Below are positions 61,171 through 64,000 of a stretch of DNA of 64,000 nucleotides, in pieces. The number at the start of each line of letters is the position of its first letter. The stretch's first letter is position 1. Position numbers and translations under genes: made by a program. The notes under the pieces were generated by a model. It saw nothing but the letters and a program-made list of their open reading frames with translations. It was not told the DNA's origin and searched no databases. This DNA comes from Ifrita kowaldi (taxonomy: Eukaryota; Chordata; Aves; Passeriformes; Cinclosomatidae): assembly GCA_013398055.1 (NCBI GenBank), contig VZRS01007547.1, forward strand, positions 93,353-157,352, in the 5' to 3' direction.

Positions 61171-63724
61171 GAATCTTTGCAACTTACATAATATTGTTTT
61201 AGAATTTCTGTGAATGGTGCTGAAGAAAAGTGGATAGGTGAGAAGATGATCTCTAGTGCATCCTTTAAATATATTTAAGATAGCATTGAAATCATTTTGC
61301 ATCTCATAAAATGTAAGATATCAATGGCTTGATTAATTGTAAACAGAATATCTTTTCTCATCATCTCTTGTTCTCCTTAGATTGTGTATTCTGGGTGGGA
61401 TTTTGCATGTCTCTTACAGGCTTATGCTTTCTTAGCACACAATGTGTTTTGGGCATTACCACAGTATAAGAATATGTTTCAATATTATTATTCTGCTTGC
61501 AGCATATCTGATTTAAGATGTCTTAACCGATTTCCCCCTCACTGGCAATTATTTCTGGTTCTACTCCTAGAGGCTATCACACACACCCCTTCTTTGTGCC
61601 AATTGCACAGTTTTTGCATCCTGGGAAACTATGTTTTTCAAAAATACAGCCTCTTGGGAAAGAGCCATGCAAAGATCTGGTAGATGGTGCAGTCATGCTA
61701 TCAAAGAGCACAACTAAAGAATAGTGATCTCTTGCAATAAATGAGAAATGAGCACCTCCAAGGTGAGGGGGAAACTCCACTCTTAAATCACACCTGCTGC
61801 TGAAAGTGAACTCTTATTCATTAGTCCTAGTGTGTTTGCAGTTCATAAATGTTTGTCTTTCATAAGTTATTAAATATCTTGCCCCACAGCATGATTTGTA
61901 ACACCTATTGACAGCTCATATTTTACCTGAGCAGCCTGTGAAGCATGTTGAATTCATGCCCTCTGTAAGATATTTGCATCTCATGTCTCCTTATTCTTTC
62001 TCACATCTGTTGAGGGCATATAACAGAAAGAGAACACGAGCCCCAGAGAAAGAGCACATGAGCTTCACAGCAGGAACTATTCCAACTGCCAACAAAATAA
62101 ATCATATTACAGGAAGTAAAAGCGGAGCCAATGAAAGTACCACTTGAGATGCTACTATGAGTAGAACTGCTCTCATTAATTATGTTTGGAGGCATTACCA
62201 TGTCTGTCAACATCAAGGGAAAAACAAGGAGCATAAAAATAGATGTGACAGACCAGAAAATGCTATACGTTTTGTAAAACTAGTCCTGAGTCCATAACTG
62301 AGGTTAGTCAATAATAGGCAGTGCCTTTCCCACATGGAGTCTTGAAGAAGAGGGGGAAAAAAACCCTCATCTTGTTCCTGCCCAAGAAATATTATTTGTA
62401 TTGTGTGTGGATGTGTGAGAGCAAGGGTCATCCATTTCTCAGCTACAATCAGCCCTTGGAAAGTATCAGACTCACACAGCAGGTAGCAGGTTTCAGCAAT
62501 CACCATGCATCATGTGGGACTGGCTGTCAGTGGAGCGCAGGAAAGCAGAAGAAACAAGCATACAGGGAGGTCAGCTTGCTGCCTTGCTGTCTTTAGTTTC
62601 TCCCTCCCTCCCTCCCTCACAGCCTCCTCTCCTGTCTGTTCAAGCTGTACACAGTCGATGTTCCAGAGCAAAACAGTGCAGTTCAAATGCATTCAGTAAA
62701 CACAACTGGCCTAAAAAATGGTGGATGTTCAACAATCTAATGCTTCTCTAAGGCAAAGGTTCACAACCTACCATGGGTTTTGTTTTGTACATCTGTTTGA
62801 TGCATGTTCTAAGGAAGCAGCAACTTGCTGTCTATAGGGAAACAAACAGTTTCTAGTGGTCACAAAAGTAGAACTGTCTGAATTCAGTCTTTAATGTGTA
62901 ATAAACTGGTCTGCATTATGTACCATGCTCTAGGTTAATATATTTCTTTATTCTAACTTGAGAGGAGTGGTAGTTGTGATTGCAGGCTATCAATAATCAG
63001 ATAAAGCATTTAAGCAGATATACTTCTGGAGAAGTCAGAGGAAGAGGCTTCACTGACATTACCTTGATTACTCCTGGCTGTAACCATGGGCCAAAGGCAT
63101 TTCAAGGGGGCTAATGTGAGGATCTATCCCTTTACTAACTCCTCCACAATGTAGTATGTCAGAATCTCTCCCTGATAATCTCCCCATGGGAGATCTGCAT
63201 CTTCATTGCTCTCTGCCTCATTCTTTTCCCTTTGGAACTCCACGATGCTCCGTTACTCCATAACTGATCCAGCATTTATTAAAGAAAAGTTTCACCAGAG
63301 ATGAAACCTTATCTTCCTTCCTCTCTACTCTATTCCCATTATTAGAGATACCCTGTAAATATTACCGTGTCACTCTAAGAGAAGGATTAGGGAGTAAAAA
63401 ATATACAAGCGTGGAAGGGTTAGATGAAGAGGGCCAAAGCAGCCCACATCGTTGCAGATATGGTGGTGTTATTGGCACCTTTAATTTCAATACTGTCAGT
63501 GTCACACTTCCTTAGAGCTGCAGCAATATCATGATAATGGTATATGGCATGTCATTAGTACAAACAAAGCAAAACAACAGCTTTGCAATACAGAGCCGTA
63601 AGCTAACACTCGCATACATAGAGACATACGATCTGAATGCGATCTGTTCCTTTCAAATTGTTGTCCTCTATGTAAGAGACGAGCTTGACTATTTCTAAGA
63701 GAGCAGAGAAGTAGAGCCTTTCCA
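61171..63724. other. non-coding block upstream of the right CpG island
   Basis: No recognisable gene. A pure TCCC run lies at 62600-62618 and is part of a pyrimidine-rich stretch (62580-62640). Open frames are short and overlapping. No CR1 end or LTR is recognised. Confidence 0.5.
62600..62618. repeat. (TCCC)n simple repeat
   Basis: Nearly five pure tetranucleotide units (19 bases) lie in a pyrimidine-rich context. On the opposite strand this is a polypurine GGGA run able in principle to form unusual structures. Confidence 0.85.
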
Positions 63725-63843
63725 ATAACGAGCTTCTGGCGCTGGGAAAGAGCTCGGAGCTGCTACGGGGCGGCGGATGCCGGGGGTGCTCTCACCGCAG
63801 CCCCTGCCCGCGCCCGGAGCGCGGGGTGCGACTGCGCGCCAAG

Positions 63844-63859
63844 CCCACCAGAGGGCGCC
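63844..63859 (+). promoter_or_regulatory. CTCF-like binding motif
   Basis: CCCACCAGAGGGCGCC matches the vertebrate CTCF core (CCACCAGGGGGCGC) with a single change, A for G, at a position known to tolerate it. The plus-strand orientation would point the motif towards the CpG island and the right edge. CTCF at CpG-island promoters commonly anchors chromatin loops. Occupancy is not visible from sequence. Confidence 0.6.
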
Positions 63860-63906
63860 GCAACACAGGCTCAGCGCGGGCGGCCCCCGCTCAGCCCGCT
63901 CCCGCC

Positions 63907-64000
63907 CGGCTGCTCCCTTCTATCCACGGCTGCTCCTTCCCTCCCATCCCGGCTGCTCCCTTCTATCCACGGCTGCTCCTTCCCTCCCATCCCGGCTGCT
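63907..64000. repeat. 43-bp tandem repeat (minisatellite), open at the window end
   Basis: The unit CGGCTGCTCCCTTCTATCCA (20 bases) plus CGGCTGCTCCTTCCCTCCCA and TCC (23 bases) occurs twice without mismatch (63907-63949 and 63950-63992). The first 8 bases of a third copy end the window. The unit is itself a diverged internal duplication on CGGCTGCTCC. The copy number is unknown because the array continues out of view. Confidence 0.93.

Larger units (their letters stand above)
63725..64000. promoter_or_regulatory. start of a CpG island at the window edge
   Basis: From about 63735 the sequence becomes very GC- and CpG-rich (GGGGCGGCGGATGCC, CCCGCGCCCGGAGCGCGGGG, GACTGCGCGCC, GCGGGCGGCCCCC), in sharp contrast to the AT-rich left flank. 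Such islands mark promoters or first exons in vertebrates, so a gene start probably lies at or just beyond the right edge. The direction of transcription cannot be judged. The island contains a CTCF-like site and a tandem repeat. Confidence 0.65.

Overview
This is vertebrate nuclear DNA, almost certainly from a bird. It is AT-rich, has no dense gene array, and carries truncated CR1 LINE 3' ends closing on the octamer-type repeat ATTCTATG/ATTCTGTG. It also holds a remnant of an endogenous retrovirus resembling class III (ERV-L-like) elements, and very few other young repeats. The many short open frames look like chance frames in non-coding DNA. No complete protein-coding gene, tRNA, rRNA or CRISPR array is visible.

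Layout. 1-20.6 kb: gene-poor sequence with a decayed LINE reverse-transcriptase piece (~6.1-6.4 kb), a GC-rich patch (~9.75-9.96 kb), a perfect 38-bp tandem duplication (10.10-10.17 kb), a possible retroposed mRNA 3' end (~10.55 kb), and two ancient L3/MIR-type fragments (~14.9 and ~19.4 kb). 20.65-21.26 kb: a CpG island containing, on the minus strand, an ATG followed by a convincing secretory signal peptide and a possible splice donor. This is the best candidate for a real gene start, but I cannot name the gene. 21.3-46.9 kb: gene-poor, with two CR1 3' ends, two old LINE RT fragments, a degenerate 45-bp tandem repeat, and an AT-rich block that looks like a conserved non-coding element and ends in a palindromic MITE-like element (37.29-37.42 kb).

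46.9-48.5 kb: the youngest mobile DNA. A plus-strand CR1 3' end is followed by a 5'-truncated minus-strand endogenous retrovirus made of integrase remnant, polypurine tract and complete 3' LTR, with no room for env. 48.5-63.7 kb: gene-poor again, with one exon-like open segment near 49.1 kb, simple repeats, and AT-rich homeodomain-motif-rich stretches near 60-61 kb. 63.73-64.0 kb: a second CpG island begins, with a strong CTCF-like motif and a 43-bp tandem repeat that runs off the window end.

The picture is an intergenic or long-intron region between two CpG-island promoters. I found no novel multi-gene system. The most useful leads are the unidentified signal-peptide exon, the CTCF-like site beside the tandem repeat, and the MITE embedded in the conserved-looking block.
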